Origin: Burkholderiales bacterium
GTDB lineage: Bacteria; Pseudomonadota; Gammaproteobacteria; Burkholderiales; Burkholderiaceae_C
DNA: 34,938 nt
NCBI GenBank assembly: GCA_026400105.1
Contig: JAPLPQ010000038.1
Span: forward strand, 1 to 34,938
Reading direction: 5' to 3'
The translations under genes and the position numbers were made by a program. Each line of letters starts with the position of its first letter. Position 1 is the stretch's first letter. The notes below the pieces were generated by a model. It was given only the letters and a program-made list of their open reading frames with translations, was not told the DNA's origin and did not search any database. Shown one piece after another: positions 18,606 to 27,005 of this stretch.

Positions 18606-19814
18606 ATGACCGTTTCCGCACCGCTCAAGCGCCGTCTGCTGGTAGGCGGCTCAGTCGCGCTGCTGGCGCTGCTGTTCCTGTTCGTGCTGTTGCGCACCGG
18701 CCCGCTGGCGCCGATCCAGGTCACGGTCGCCGAGGTCCGCAGCGGCCGCTTCACGCCCGAGCTGTTTGGCATCGGTACGCTCGAGGCCAGGCGCCAGTGG
18801 ATGCTGGGCCCCACGGCCCCGGGCCGGGTGCTGACGGTCCAGGTCGATGTCGGGGATCGGGTCCGGGCCGGGCAGCTGCTGGCCGAAATGGACCCGGTCG
18901 ATCTGGAGCAGCGGCTGCAGGCGCTCGATGCGGGCATCGCGCGCGCCAGCAGTGCGCAGGCCGCCGCCGCGGCCCAGCAGTCCGATGCCAGTGCCCGGCG
19001 CGAGCTTGCGCTGTCCAACCTGCGCCGCCATCAGGAGCTGGCGCAGCAGAACTTCATCAGCGCCGGCGCCCTGGAGGCGCGCAGCCAGGAGCTGGCTTCG
19101 GCCGCTGCCGCGCTCGAGTCGGCGCGCGCTACCGCTCAGGCTGCGGCGCAGGACTGGCTGCGCGCCAAGGCCGAGCGCGCGGCCTTGCAGCAGCAGCGCG
19201 CCAATGCCAAGCTGTTCGCGCCGGCCGATGCCGTCGTGTCGGCGCGCGACGCCGAGCCGGGCTCGACCGTTGTCGCGGGCCAGGCGGTGCTGCGACTGAT
19301 CGATCCGGCCAGCCTGTGGGCGCGGGTGCGGCTGGACCAGGGCCGCTCGGCCGGACTGGTGCCGGGCTTGCCGGCCCGGCTGCTGCTGCGCTCGCGTCCG
19401 CATGAGCCGGTGCCGGCCCGGGTGGCCCGGGTCGAATGGCTCAGCGACAGCGTGACCGAGGAGCGCATTGCCCAGCTGTCCCTTGACCAGGCGCCGCCAG
19501 GCCTGTCGGTCGGCGAGATGGTCGAGGCCAGCATCGAGCTGCCCGCCATCGCCGACTCGCTGCTGCTGCCGGCGGCCAGCCTGCAGCGCCAGGGCGGTTC
19601 GACCGGGGTCTGGCGCCTGCAAGGCGGCCGGCTGGCGTTCGCGCCGGTGCAGGTCGGCGCGGTCAGCCTGGAAGGGCAGGTCCAGATCCTGGCCGGGCTC
19701 AAGTCGGGCGACCGGGTCGTGGTCTACAGCCAGCAGCCGCTGAGCGCCGACTCGCGCATCCAGGTGGTCGAGCAGCTGGTCCGGCCCGCGGGTGCCGCCA
19801 GGACCGGCCCATGA
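18606..19814 (+). CDS. ABC exporter periplasmic adaptor (HlyD/MacA/DevB-like)
   Basis: A 402-residue membrane fusion protein. Unlike the adaptor at the head of the operon it keeps an uncleaved N-terminal membrane anchor (about residues 11-28, Leu-rich). The lipoyl halves (PTAPGRVLTVQVDVGDRVRAGQLLAEMD and NAKLFAPADAVVSARDAEPG, only parts shown) flank a long Ala/Gln/Arg coiled-coil hairpin (about 100-195). The beta-barrel follows and the C-terminal LQILAGLKSGDRVVVYS-like segment (here VQILAGLKSGDRV) is standard. Its stop overlaps the start of the permease gene (ATGA at 19811-19814), so the two are translationally coupled. ATG 18606 itself overlaps the stop of an 11-codon frame starting at 18574. 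Together with the next two genes it makes a tripartite exporter of DevBCA or MacAB type. Confidence 0.9.
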   Translation: MTVSAPLKRRLLVGGSVALLALLFLFVLLRTGPLAPIQVTVAEVRSGRFTPELFGIGTLEARRQWMLGPTAPGRVLTVQVDVGDRVRAGQLLAEMDPVDLEQRLQALDAGIARASSAQAAAAAQQSDASARRELALSNLRRHQELAQQNFISAGALEARSQELASAAAALESARATAQAAAQDWLRAKAERAALQQQRANAKLFAPADAVVSARDAEPGSTVVAGQAVLRLIDPASLWARVRLDQGRSAGLVPGLPARLLLRSRPHEPVPARVARVEWLSDSVTEERIAQLSLDQAPPGLSVGEMVEASIELPAIADSLLLPAASLQRQGGSTGVWRLQGGRLAFAPVQVGAVSLEGQVQILAGLKSGDRVVVYSQQPLSADSRIQVVEQLVRPAGAARTGP

Positions 19815-21004
19815 TCAGCCTGGCCGGACGCGACATCCTGCACAGCTGGCGCAAGTTCCTGCTGACGGGCATCGGGCTGGGCCTGCTGATCGGCGTCACC
19901 TTCTCGATGGCCGGGGTCTATCGCGGCATGGTCGACGATGCGCAGGCGCTGCTGAGCAACAGCGGCGCCGACCTCTGGGTGGTGCAGCAGGGTACCCAGG
20001 GCCCTTATGCCGAGTCGTCGAGCCTGCGCGAGGACCTGGTGCATGGCATCGAGGGCATGCCCGGTGTCGCGCTGGCGGCCAACGTGACCTATTTCAACAT
20101 GCAGGTCAGGCGCGGCGAGCAGGAGGTGCGGGCCATGGTGGTCGGCATCGAGCCCGGCAAGCCGGGCAGTCCGAGCCATCTGGTGGCGGGGCGGCCGCTG
20201 AGCCGCAGCCATTACGAGGCGCTGGCCGATGTCAGGACCGGCTTCGAGCTCGGCGACCGCATCCGGCTGCGCCGCCATGACTACGAAGTGGTCGGGCTGA
20301 CCCGGCGCATGGTGTCGTCGGGCGGCGACCCGATGGTCTTCATCCCGCTGAAGGACGCACAGCAGGCGCAGTTCCTCAAGGACAACGATGCCATCGTCAA
20401 CGAGCGCGCGCGCAGCGCGGCCAATCCGGCCTTCAACCGCCCCGGTGTGCCGGGACTGCTGGAAGCCGTGGTCGCGAGCCAGACCAGCAGCCATCAGGTC
20501 AACGCCGTGCTGGTGCAGGTCAAGGACAGCTTTGTGCCCGCGCAGGTGGCCGAGCCGATCCGGCGCTGGAAGCATCTGCAGGTCTACGACCGTGCTGGCA
20601 TGGAGGAGATCCTGGTCGCCAAGCTGATCGCTACCTCGGCCAGGCAGATCGGCATGTTCCTGGTGATCCTGTCGATCGTGAGCGCCGCCATCGTCGCCTT
20701 CATCATCTACACCATGACCATGGGCAAGATCCGGGAAATCGCCGTGCTCAAGCTGATCGGCACCCGCAACTCGACCATCGCCTCGATGATCCTGCAGCAG
20801 GCGCTCGGGCTGGGCCTGATCGGCTTTTTCGTCGGCAAGCTCGCGGCCACGCTGTGGGCGCCGATCTTTCCGAAATACGTGCTGCTGCTGCCGCGCGATG
20901 CCCTGGCCGGACTCGGCGTGGTGCTGCTGATCTGCGCGCTGGCCAGCACGCTGGCGATCCGGATCGCGATCAAGGTCGATCCGGCCGAAGCGATCGGAGG
21001 TTGA
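19811..21004 (+). CDS. ABC exporter permease (DevC/MacB-type, FtsX fold)
   Basis: A 397-residue inner-membrane protein with the FtsX-superfamily plan: one N-terminal membrane helix (about 17-37), a large periplasmic domain (about 40-275), and three C-terminal helices (about 278-302, 328-350, 360-380) separated by the KIREIAVLKLIGTRNSTIASM segment, which is the conserved coupling motif of this family. The N-terminal region (GVYRGMVDDAQALLSNSGADLWVVQQGTQG, partly quoted) is closer to DevC than to MacB, and the ATPase is a separate gene, as in DevBCA. Such transporters use ATP to push substrates from the periplasm or inner membrane through a TolC channel; DevBCA exports glycolipids and relatives export peptides or lipophilic compounds. 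ATGA overlap joins it to the adaptor gene. Confidence 0.9.
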   Translation: MISLAGRDILHSWRKFLLTGIGLGLLIGVTFSMAGVYRGMVDDAQALLSNSGADLWVVQQGTQGPYAESSSLREDLVHGIEGMPGVALAANVTYFNMQVRRGEQEVRAMVVGIEPGKPGSPSHLVAGRPLSRSHYEALADVRTGFELGDRIRLRRHDYEVVGLTRRMVSSGGDPMVFIPLKDAQQAQFLKDNDAIVNERARSAANPAFNRPGVPGLLEAVVASQTSSHQVNAVLVQVKDSFVPAQVAEPIRRWKHLQVYDRAGMEEILVAKLIATSARQIGMFLVILSIVSAAIVAFIIYTMTMGKIREIAVLKLIGTRNSTIASMILQQALGLGLIGFFVGKLAATLWAPIFPKYVLLLPRDALAGLGVVLLICALASTLAIRIAIKVDPAEAIGG

Positions 21005-21006
21005 GC

Positions 21007-21756
21007 ATGCCGAGCCCCCTATTGCCGCCTTCGAGCAGCGCCGCGGCGCCCGGCAGCGGCATCCTGGTCCAGGGCTTGCGCAAGGTCTACGGCCAGGGTC
21101 AGACCGCGGTCGAGGCCTTGAAGCAGGTCGACATGGTGGTCGGGCCGGGCGAGGTGGTCGGCCTGGTCGGGCCGTCGGGCTCGGGCAAGAGCACATTGCT
21201 CAAATGCCTGGGCGCCATCATCGAGCCGAGCTCGGGTCGCATGGTGCTGGGCGGCAAGGTGCTCTATGACAACGCCTGGGCCAGCCGCGACCTGAGCGCG
21301 CTGCGCCGCGACCATATCGGTTTCGTGTTCCAGGCGCCTTACCTGATCCCGTTCCTCGATGTCACCGACAACGTGGCCCTGCTGCCGATGCTGGCGGGCC
21401 TGCCGAACGCGGCGGCCAGGCGCCGGGCGCTCGAGCTGCTGACCGAGCTCGACATGGCGCACCGGGCCCAGGCTGCGCCGTCCCAGCTCTCGGGCGGCGA
21501 GCAGCAGCGGGTGTCGATTGCCCGTGCGCTGGCGAACCGGCCGGCGGTGATCCTGGCCGACGAGCCGACCGCGCCGCTCGACAGCGAGCGCGCCCTGGGC
21601 GTGATGCGCCTGCTGGGCCGGATGGCGCGCCAGTCCCGGGCCGCGGTCATCGTCGTGACCCATGACGAGAAGATCATCCCGACCTTCCAGCGCCTCTACC
21701 ATATCCGCGACGGCCGCACGGTCGAGGAAGCTGGCCAGGGGCGCTCGCTCGACTGA
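21007..21756 (+). CDS. ABC exporter ATP-binding protein (DevA/LolD/MacB-type)
   Basis: A 249-residue ATPase of the LolD/MacB/DevA group. Walker A GPSGSGKST is at residues 55-63, the Q-loop in FVFQAPYL near 107, the ABC signature LSGGEQQRV at 161-169, Walker B VILADE at 181-186 and the H-loop in VVTHDEKI near 220. Thr-Ala-Pro replaces the usual Thr-Gly-Pro-like D-loop spacing (PTAPLDSE), a small change that need not affect function. ATG 21007 follows the permease stop by two bases, so the gene is part of the same unit. It is the last gene of the rightward operon and ends one base before the stop of the convergent permease gene, with no visible terminator. Residues upstream of ATG 21007 in the same frame overlap the permease and are not coding. 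Confidence 0.92.
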   Translation: MPSPLLPPSSSAAAPGSGILVQGLRKVYGQGQTAVEALKQVDMVVGPGEVVGLVGPSGSGKSTLLKCLGAIIEPSSGRMVLGGKVLYDNAWASRDLSALRRDHIGFVFQAPYLIPFLDVTDNVALLPMLAGLPNAAARRRALELLTELDMAHRAQAAPSQLSGGEQQRVSIARALANRPAVILADEPTAPLDSERALGVMRLLGRMARQSRAAVIVVTHDEKIIPTFQRLYHIRDGRTVEEAGQGRSLD

Positions 21757-21757
21757 C

Positions 21758-22552
21758 TCAGTCGCCGCGCTTGCTGTGCGTCCAGCGGCTATGCAGCGCG
21801 CGCGCCGCGCCGTCGAGCGCGAAGCCGAGCGCGCCGATCAGCAGGATCACCGCCATCAGCTCGGAGTAGGCCAGCCGGTCGCGGGTATCGAGAACGAAGT
21901 AGCCCAGGCCGGCGCTGACCCCCAGCATCTCGCAAGGCACCAGCACGATCCAGACGATGCCGATCGCGAGCCGGATTCCGGTCAGGATATGGCCGAGCAC
22001 GCCCGGCAGCACGATCCGGCACAGCAGCTCCCAGCGCGTCGCGCTCAGGCTCTGGCCCAGCATCAGCCAGCGCGGATCGAGCTGGTGCACGCCGGCGACG
22101 GTGTTGAGCAGGATCGGCCAGACGGCGGCGAAGGCGAGCAGGAAGTAGATCGGCGCATCGCCCACGCCCAGCACCATCACCGCGATCGGCATCCAGGACA
22201 GCGGCGAGATCATGCGCAGGAACTGGAACGCGATGCCGGTGCCGGCCTCGACATGGCGCGAGGCGCCGACGGCCAGGCCCAGCGGCACGCCGACCGCGAG
22301 CGCGATCAGCAGTCCGACCAGCACGCGCTTCAGGCTGACCAGCACATGCTCGGTCAGCTGATTGCTGACCAGCAGCTGGTACAGGCTGGCCAGCGTCTGG
22401 TCGGGTGCGAGCGAGGCCGCCAGCGGTACCTTGGCCTGCAGCCACCAGGTGCCGCCCCACCAGGCGACGACGACCAGCGTCAGTCCCAGCAGGCCCAGCA
22501 TCCAGCGGGCGAGCGGCCCCGGTGTCTTCGAATTCGCTTGCATCGACCGCAC
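21758..22552 (-). CDS. ABC importer permease (NrtB/SsuC/TauC-type)
   Basis: A 264-residue permease of the nitrate/sulfonate/taurine group with about six membrane helices. The EAA-type cytoplasmic loop is visible as GVHQLDPRWLMLGQSLSATRW, followed by LPGVLGHILTGIRLAIGIVWIVLVPCEMLG, partly quoted, and the terminal SELMAVILLIGALGFALD, all standard for the family. It is the last gene of the leftward unit. The start is either GTG 22552, which directly follows the binding-protein stop with GGAAG only four bases away, or ATG 22543. The latter has the better-known start codon but a longer spacing. The gene ends one base from the stop of the convergent ABC ATPase, so the two operons collide with no terminator between them. 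Confidence 0.9.
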   Translation of the reverse strand: MRSMQANSKTPGPLARWMLGLLGLTLVVVAWWGGTWWLQAKVPLAASLAPDQTLASLYQLLVSNQLTEHVLVSLKRVLVGLLIALAVGVPLGLAVGASRHVEAGTGIAFQFLRMISPLSWMPIAVMVLGVGDAPIYFLLAFAAVWPILLNTVAGVHQLDPRWLMLGQSLSATRWELLCRIVLPGVLGHILTGIRLAIGIVWIVLVPCEMLGVSAGLGYFVLDTRDRLAYSELMAVILLIGALGFALDGAARALHSRWTHSKRGD

Positions 22553-23740
22553 TCAGCTTCCGAACACTTCGGTACGCCCGAACGATTCGGGAAAACCGAA
22601 GGTCTTGAGCCCGCCGACCTGCTTGAGCGCCTGCTTGACGAAGCGGTCATCGACCAGGTCGGTGGCGGTCTTCTTGCCATCGAGCGACTGGATGAAGGCA
22701 TTGTTGCCCTCGATCTTGGTCATCTTGAGCAGCTCGACCATCTTCTCGGTGTAGCTCGGGAACGGGTAGGGCTGGAAGTCGATCCGCTCCTCCTTCCATT
22801 CCGGGTGGCGGATCGCGCCGCTGGCCTGGTACTGGCGCGCCTGGTCGGCGCTGGGTTCGAGCACGCGCAGCAGGGCCTCGGCGCTGTGCGGCGTGTAGCG
22901 GTTCGGGCCGTCCTTGGCCAGCAGGCGTGCGGTGGCAGCCCGGTTGTCCTGGATCCAGGCCTGCGCCTGCACGATGCTGCTGACGACCTTCTGGCTCCAT
23001 TCGGGGCGCTGGTTCAGATCGCGCTCGTGCATGAAGACGACGCAGCAGGCGTGGTTCTTCCAGACGTCGCCGGTGAAGCGCAGCACCTTGCCGACCTTGA
23101 GCAGCTCGGCGCTGGCATTGAAGGGCTCGGCGACGATGAAACCGGCGATCTGCTTCGAGGCCAGTGCCGGCGTCATGTCCGACGGCGGCATCACGACCAG
23201 CTTGACCTGCTGTGCGCTCGGGTCGCCCTTGGTGACGGCCTCGAGCTTGGCTTCGCGCAGCAGATGCTGCAGCACGACGTTGTGCATCGAGTACCAGAAC
23301 GGCACCGCGACCGTCTTGCCGCCGAGCTGCTGGATGTCGTTGATCTCGGGGGCGACGGTCAGCGCCGATCCGCCGACATGGTTCCAGGCGACGACCTTGG
23401 CCGGCACCTTGCTGCCGTAGCGCGCCCAGACCGTGATCGGCGACAGCAGGTGCACGACGTTGACCTGGCCGGCGATGAAGGCCTCGACCAGCTGGGCCCA
23501 GCTGCGGAACATGCGCGGCGGCTCGACCTGCAGGCCTTGCGCCTCGTAGAGCTTGTTGTGGTGCGCGACCAGCAGCGGCGTCGCATCGGTGATCGGCAGA
23601 TAGCCGATGCGCACCGGAGCCTCGGCGTCGGCCGCGGCGCGCGCCTCGAACGATTGCAGCAGCGGCAGCGCGCCGCCGGCGCTCAGCAGCGCGGAGAGCT
23701 TGAGCCATTCACGGCGGTTGTTCAGCAGGGGTTGTGACAT
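22553..23740 (-). CDS. ABC importer substrate-binding protein (NrtA/SsuA-like), probable Tat export
   Basis: A 395-residue periplasmic binding protein. Residues 8-14 read NRREWLK, a twin-arginine (Tat) consensus, followed by a hydrophobic stretch and a likely cleavage near ARAAADAEA (about residue 36). The mature part starts with VRIGYLPITDATPLLVAHH and continues with GQVNVVHLLSPITVWARYG. This is closer to NrtA/CmpA (nitrate and bicarbonate binding proteins) than to SsuA, but the ligand residues cannot be checked by eye. Tat export often goes with a folded or cofactor-loaded protein, although many NrtA relatives use it without a cofactor. Adjacent oxidative genes suggest an organic ligand rather than nitrate. 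It starts one base after the ATPase stop. Binding-protein class is sure; ligand is unknown. Confidence 0.9.
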   Translation of the reverse strand: MSQPLLNNRREWLKLSALLSAGGALPLLQSFEARAAADAEAPVRIGYLPITDATPLLVAHHNKLYEAQGLQVEPPRMFRSWAQLVEAFIAGQVNVVHLLSPITVWARYGSKVPAKVVAWNHVGGSALTVAPEINDIQQLGGKTVAVPFWYSMHNVVLQHLLREAKLEAVTKGDPSAQQVKLVVMPPSDMTPALASKQIAGFIVAEPFNASAELLKVGKVLRFTGDVWKNHACCVVFMHERDLNQRPEWSQKVVSSIVQAQAWIQDNRAATARLLAKDGPNRYTPHSAEALLRVLEPSADQARQYQASGAIRHPEWKEERIDFQPYPFPSYTEKMVELLKMTKIEGNNAFIQSLDGKKTATDLVDDRFVKQALKQVGGLKTFGFPESFGRTEVFGS

Positions 23741-23741
23741 G

Positions 23742-24560
23742 TCAGATCTCGTAGGTCAGGGGCTCGGAAGGGGAGGGCTGCTGCGCCGGGGCACGGGCCT
23801 CGTGCAGCGCCTCGACGACGGACAGGCGCAGCTGCGCGAGTGCGCGCACATGGTCGGCGCGCGGCTCGGGGATATCGACGCTCCAGCTGCCGACCAGGCG
23901 CCCGGGCTGGCCGCCGATCAGCACCACGCGGTCGGCCAGCAGCAGCGCCTCGTCGATGTCGTGCGTGACCAGCACGGCCGCGGTCTGATGGCGGCGGCAG
24001 ACGCCGCGCAGCAGCTGCTGCATCTCGCCACGCGTGACCTCGTCGAGCGCGCTGAACGGCTCGTCGAGCAGCAGGATCTCGGGCTGGCGCGAGAGTGCGC
24101 GCGCCAGCGCGGTGCGCTGCGCCATGCCGCCCGACAGCTCGGCCGGATGGCGCCGGCGCGCATCGGTCAGGCCGACCTCGGCCACCGCATCGGCCACGCG
24201 CTGCTTGCGTTCGGCCGGGCTCAGCAGGGGCTGGTGCTTGAAGTCCAGCCCGAAGGCGACGTTCTGTTCCAGCGACAACCAGGGCAGCAGGCAGGGGTCC
24301 TGGAACACCATGCTCAGGCGCGGATGCGGACCGCGCAGCGGCTCGTCATGGACCCGCACCTCGCCGCTCTCGGCGCCCTGCAGGCCGGCGAGCACGCGCA
24401 GCAGCGACGACTTGCCGACCCCGCTGGGCCCCAGCAGCGCGACGATCTCGCCGGCCGCGATGTGCAGCGAGAAATTCTCGAGCACGCGTCGGCGGCTGCC
24501 GTCCGGCTGGGCGTAGGCCAGGGAGATGCCCCGGGCTTGCAAAACGAAGGCGGCGCTCAT
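23742..24560 (-). CDS. ABC importer ATP-binding protein (NrtD/SsuB/TauB-type)
   Basis: A 272-residue ATPase of the nitrate/sulfonate/taurine importer group. Walker A GPSGVGKS is at residues 44-51, the Q-loop in MVFQDPCLLPWLS near 84-96 (the LLPW form is typical of SsuB/TauB), the signature LSGGMAQR at 142-149, and Walker B ILLLDE at 162-167, followed by VLVTHDIDEALLLADR. ATG 24560 is the natural start; the open frame upstream lies inside the next gene. It follows the rubredoxin-reductase stop by 17 bases and is followed after one base by the binding protein, so ATPase, binding protein and permease form one tight block. The C-terminal 25 residues are Pro/Ser-rich and variable in such proteins. 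Confidence 0.92.
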   Translation of the reverse strand: MSAAFVLQARGISLAYAQPDGSRRRVLENFSLHIAAGEIVALLGPSGVGKSSLLRVLAGLQGAESGEVRVHDEPLRGPHPRLSMVFQDPCLLPWLSLEQNVAFGLDFKHQPLLSPAERKQRVADAVAEVGLTDARRRHPAELSGGMAQRTALARALSRQPEILLLDEPFSALDEVTRGEMQQLLRGVCRRHQTAAVLVTHDIDEALLLADRVVLIGGQPGRLVGSWSVDIPEPRADHVRALAQLRLSVVEALHEARAPAQQPSPSEPLTYEI

Positions 24561-24577
24561 GCTTCTTGTCTCGGTTT

Positions 24578-25843
24578 TCAAAGGGTCGTGCCCTGCAGCG
24601 TCAGCGGGCAGGAGCTGGTCTTGACCCGCACCACGACCGGGCGGCTCTCGTAGCGCAGCGGCTCGCAGCCGCAGATCGCTGCTGCCAGCGTGCTGGCCTG
24701 GCGCGAGATCGGTTCGATGAAGCGGCTGACTGTCCCGGCCACGCTGGCGCAGTCGCCCAGCGCGTAAATGCCGGGCTGGCTGCTGCCCATCGTCGCCGGG
24801 TCGACCGCGATGCCGCAGTCCCAGTCGAGCGCGGCGCTTTGCGCCAGCCGGTTGGGCGTCTGCAGTCCGGTCGCGGCGATCACCTGGTCGGCGTCGAACT
24901 GCTGGCCGCAAGCGCTGCTGAGGCGGTAGCGGGGCTGGTCGCCGCCGTCGATCCGCTGCACCGCAGTCAGCTCGATGCCGCCGATGAAGCGGATCGGCAG
25001 CGCCTGCCAGGCCTGCAGCAGCTGCGCGCCAGCGCCCTGGTCCTGCCAGCGCGCCAGCGGCTCGGGCTGGCTGTCGAGCAGCGTGATCTGATGTCCGCCG
25101 AGCGCGAGGTCATTGGCCAGCTCGCTGCCTATCAGTCCCGCGCCGACGATGGCGACCCGCTGCGGGCCGGCCTGCAGCGCGGATCTGAGCTTCAAATAAT
25201 CGTCCAGGTGGTTGATGCGCCAGCAGGTCGCCGCCGACAGCGGCGACGGCAGTCCGGCTTGCGCGCCATGCGCGAGCACCAGATGGCGGTAAGCCAGGTT
25301 GCCGCGCGTCGTGCGCAGCCGTTGCCGTGCCGCGTCGATGCGCAGCGCGTGCGTGTGCGCCAGCAGCCGGACATCGAGCCGCCGCGCCGCGTCGCGGCCC
25401 GATTCCTTGACCAGCTGCTGCGGCGCGATGCCGCGTGCCATCGCGACCGACAGCAGCGGCTTGTCGTAGAGGTCGCCCGAGCAGTCGCTGACCAGCGTGA
25501 TCGGCAGCGCCGCGTCCTGCGCGCGCAGCCGCTCGGCCAGCGTCCAGCCGGCGCGGCCAGCGCCGACGATCACGACGCCGCTGGCCTGGCGCGCCGCCGG
25601 CCGCAAGCCTGCGCCTTCGCGTGCCTGGGCCTTCAGCGTTTCCAGGCAGGGGGGCTGGTAAGGGCTGAAGTCGGCCTTGGTCACGCCGCACAGCGGGCAG
25701 ACCCAGTCCTCGGGGATGTCGGCGAAGCGGGTGCCGGGCAGCAGGCCCGAGTCCGGGTCGCCGAGCGCCTCGTCATAGATGAGGCCGCAGGCGTCGCAGA
25801 TGTATTTCTGCCAGGGCGTAGCGCCCGCATCAGGCGCCGTCAT
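24578..25843 (-). CDS. rubredoxin fused to rubredoxin-type FAD/NAD(P)H reductase
   Basis: A 421-residue electron-transfer fusion. Residues 1-62 are a rubredoxin with the iron ligands in CDAC (16, 19) and CPLC (49, 52) and the usual DPDSG and IPEDW motifs. From about 88 a pyridine-nucleotide disulfide oxidoreductase-type flavoprotein follows, with the FAD loop GAGRAG at 94-99, the NAD loop GAGLIG at 233-238 and the second FAD motif [10 protein letters not shown] near 357. Together it can carry electrons from NAD(P)H through FAD to iron inside one polypeptide, the pair that feeds alkane hydroxylases and some oxygen or NO reductases. No hydroxylase is present here. The partner is probably the flavoprotein encoded just upstream, with which it shares an ATGA overlap (25840-25843). 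The acceptor is inferred from that coupling. Confidence 0.92.
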   Translation of the reverse strand: MTAPDAGATPWQKYICDACGLIYDEALGDPDSGLLPGTRFADIPEDWVCPLCGVTKADFSPYQPPCLETLKAQAREGAGLRPAARQASGVVIVGAGRAGWTLAERLRAQDAALPITLVSDCSGDLYDKPLLSVAMARGIAPQQLVKESGRDAARRLDVRLLAHTHALRIDAARQRLRTTRGNLAYRHLVLAHGAQAGLPSPLSAATCWRINHLDDYLKLRSALQAGPQRVAIVGAGLIGSELANDLALGGHQITLLDSQPEPLARWQDQGAGAQLLQAWQALPIRFIGGIELTAVQRIDGGDQPRYRLSSACGQQFDADQVIAATGLQTPNRLAQSAALDWDCGIAVDPATMGSSQPGIYALGDCASVAGTVSRFIEPISRQASTLAAAICGCEPLRYESRPVVVRVKTSSCPLTLQGTTL

Positions 25844-26958
25844 GCCGGCGTCTCTGGCGTGCTCAGGCGCGCCATTTCCTTGCGCAGATGCTTGATCGCC
25901 GGTGTGACGATGGCGACGAAATGCGACTCGCGCACGCGCCGCTGCACTTCCGAGCTCATCAGGTAGCCGCGTGCGCCCTGGTGCAGCAGCGCCGACTGTG
26001 CCGCGCGCAGCGCCAGTTCGGCGCCCTGCGCGCGCGCGTCGAGCACGTCGAGGAAGAACTCGTTCGAGCTGTTGAACGGCGTCTCGGCCAGCTTCATGAC
26101 CCGTGCGGTCAGCTCGTCGAGCTCGGCCTGCAGCGCATCGGGGCGCTCGTCGAGGAACTGGTTGACATGGCCGAGCTGCGGCTCGACCGTCCACATCGAG
26201 TCGATCGCGCCCTGGATCACGCCGACGGCCATGCCGCATTGCAGCATCACGAACGCGGCGCGGATGCGGGCGATCAAGGGCTTGGCCGGCTCTGCCATCA
26301 GGCGCTCGGCGCCGACGAAATAGTCCTTGAGCCGCAGCGCATAGGTGCCGGTGCCTTCCATGCCGGCGAAGCTCGGGCATTCGTGCAGCTCGACGCCGGG
26401 GTCGTTGCAGTCGAGCAGGAACATCACTTCGCGCCCGAGCGGCTGCTCGCCATCGGTCACGCCAGCGATGGCGCCGCAGTAATGGTCCTGGTCGAGGTTG
26501 CTGACCCAGGGCAGATTGCCGCTGACCCGGTAGCCGCCCTCGACCGGCTGCGCCTTGAGCAGCAGCGTCTCGATCTGGGCGTAGCTCTTCATCGGATTGG
26601 ACAGCGCCGTGCCGCCCAGGCCCAGGCCGCTGACATGGCGCTGCAGCCGCTCGCCGGTCAGCGCCGGATTGCCCGACTGCTGCAGGTACAGGCCGCAGAC
26701 CGCGTGGCACCAGACCATGAAACCGGTCGCGCCGCACACGCGCGAAACCTCGGCCATCGCGCGTATCGCCAGCCCGAAATCGCTGCCGCCATGCGGCGCG
26801 TCCAGGTGCGCGCTGATTGCACCGAGGCGGGCCAGCTCGCCGAGCTCGGCCTTGGGGTAGTAGCCTTGGCGGTCTATCGCTTCGACCTGGGCAGCCAGCG
26901 GTCCCTGCGCGAAGGCGCGCACCGCGCTCAGCAGTTGATCGGCGTTGAGGGTCGTCAT
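25840..26958 (-). CDS. acyl-CoA dehydrogenase-fold flavoprotein, possibly a monooxygenase
   Basis: A 372-residue protein with the acyl-CoA dehydrogenase fold: N-terminal helices (1-100, with [15 protein letters not shown]), a central beta domain (about 105-215, with [27 protein letters not shown], partly quoted, and LPWVSN), and a C-terminal helical bundle. The C-terminal part reads [37 protein letters not shown], partly quoted, and I do not see the normal GGxGY plus catalytic Glu arrangement of true acyl-CoA dehydrogenases. That resembles the DszC/SfnB branch, which are flavin monooxygenases or desulfurisation enzymes. Coupling to a rubredoxin reductase by an ATGA overlap and to an NrtA/SsuA-like importer fits oxidation of an imported small molecule. 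ATG 26958 is the start. Family is clear; reaction is inferred. Confidence 0.85.
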   Translation of the reverse strand: MTTLNADQLLSAVRAFAQGPLAAQVEAIDRQGYYPKAELGELARLGAISAHLDAPHGGSDFGLAIRAMAEVSRVCGATGFMVWCHAVCGLYLQQSGNPALTGERLQRHVSGLGLGGTALSNPMKSYAQIETLLLKAQPVEGGYRVSGNLPWVSNLDQDHYCGAIAGVTDGEQPLGREVMFLLDCNDPGVELHECPSFAGMEGTGTYALRLKDYFVGAERLMAEPAKPLIARIRAAFVMLQCGMAVGVIQGAIDSMWTVEPQLGHVNQFLDERPDALQAELDELTARVMKLAETPFNSSNEFFLDVLDARAQGAELALRAAQSALLHQGARGYLMSSEVQRRVRESHFVAIVTPAIKHLRKEMARLSTPETPA

Positions 26959-27005
26959 GTCATGGTTTCCGGATTCGCGGTCAAGGCCTGCCTGCACGGC
27001 GGCGA

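Noticed and set aside
21662..23737. 691-codon open frame on the plus strand opposite the binding protein and permease
   Set aside because: Same kind of high-GC shadow; the opposite strand has clear ABC importer genes.
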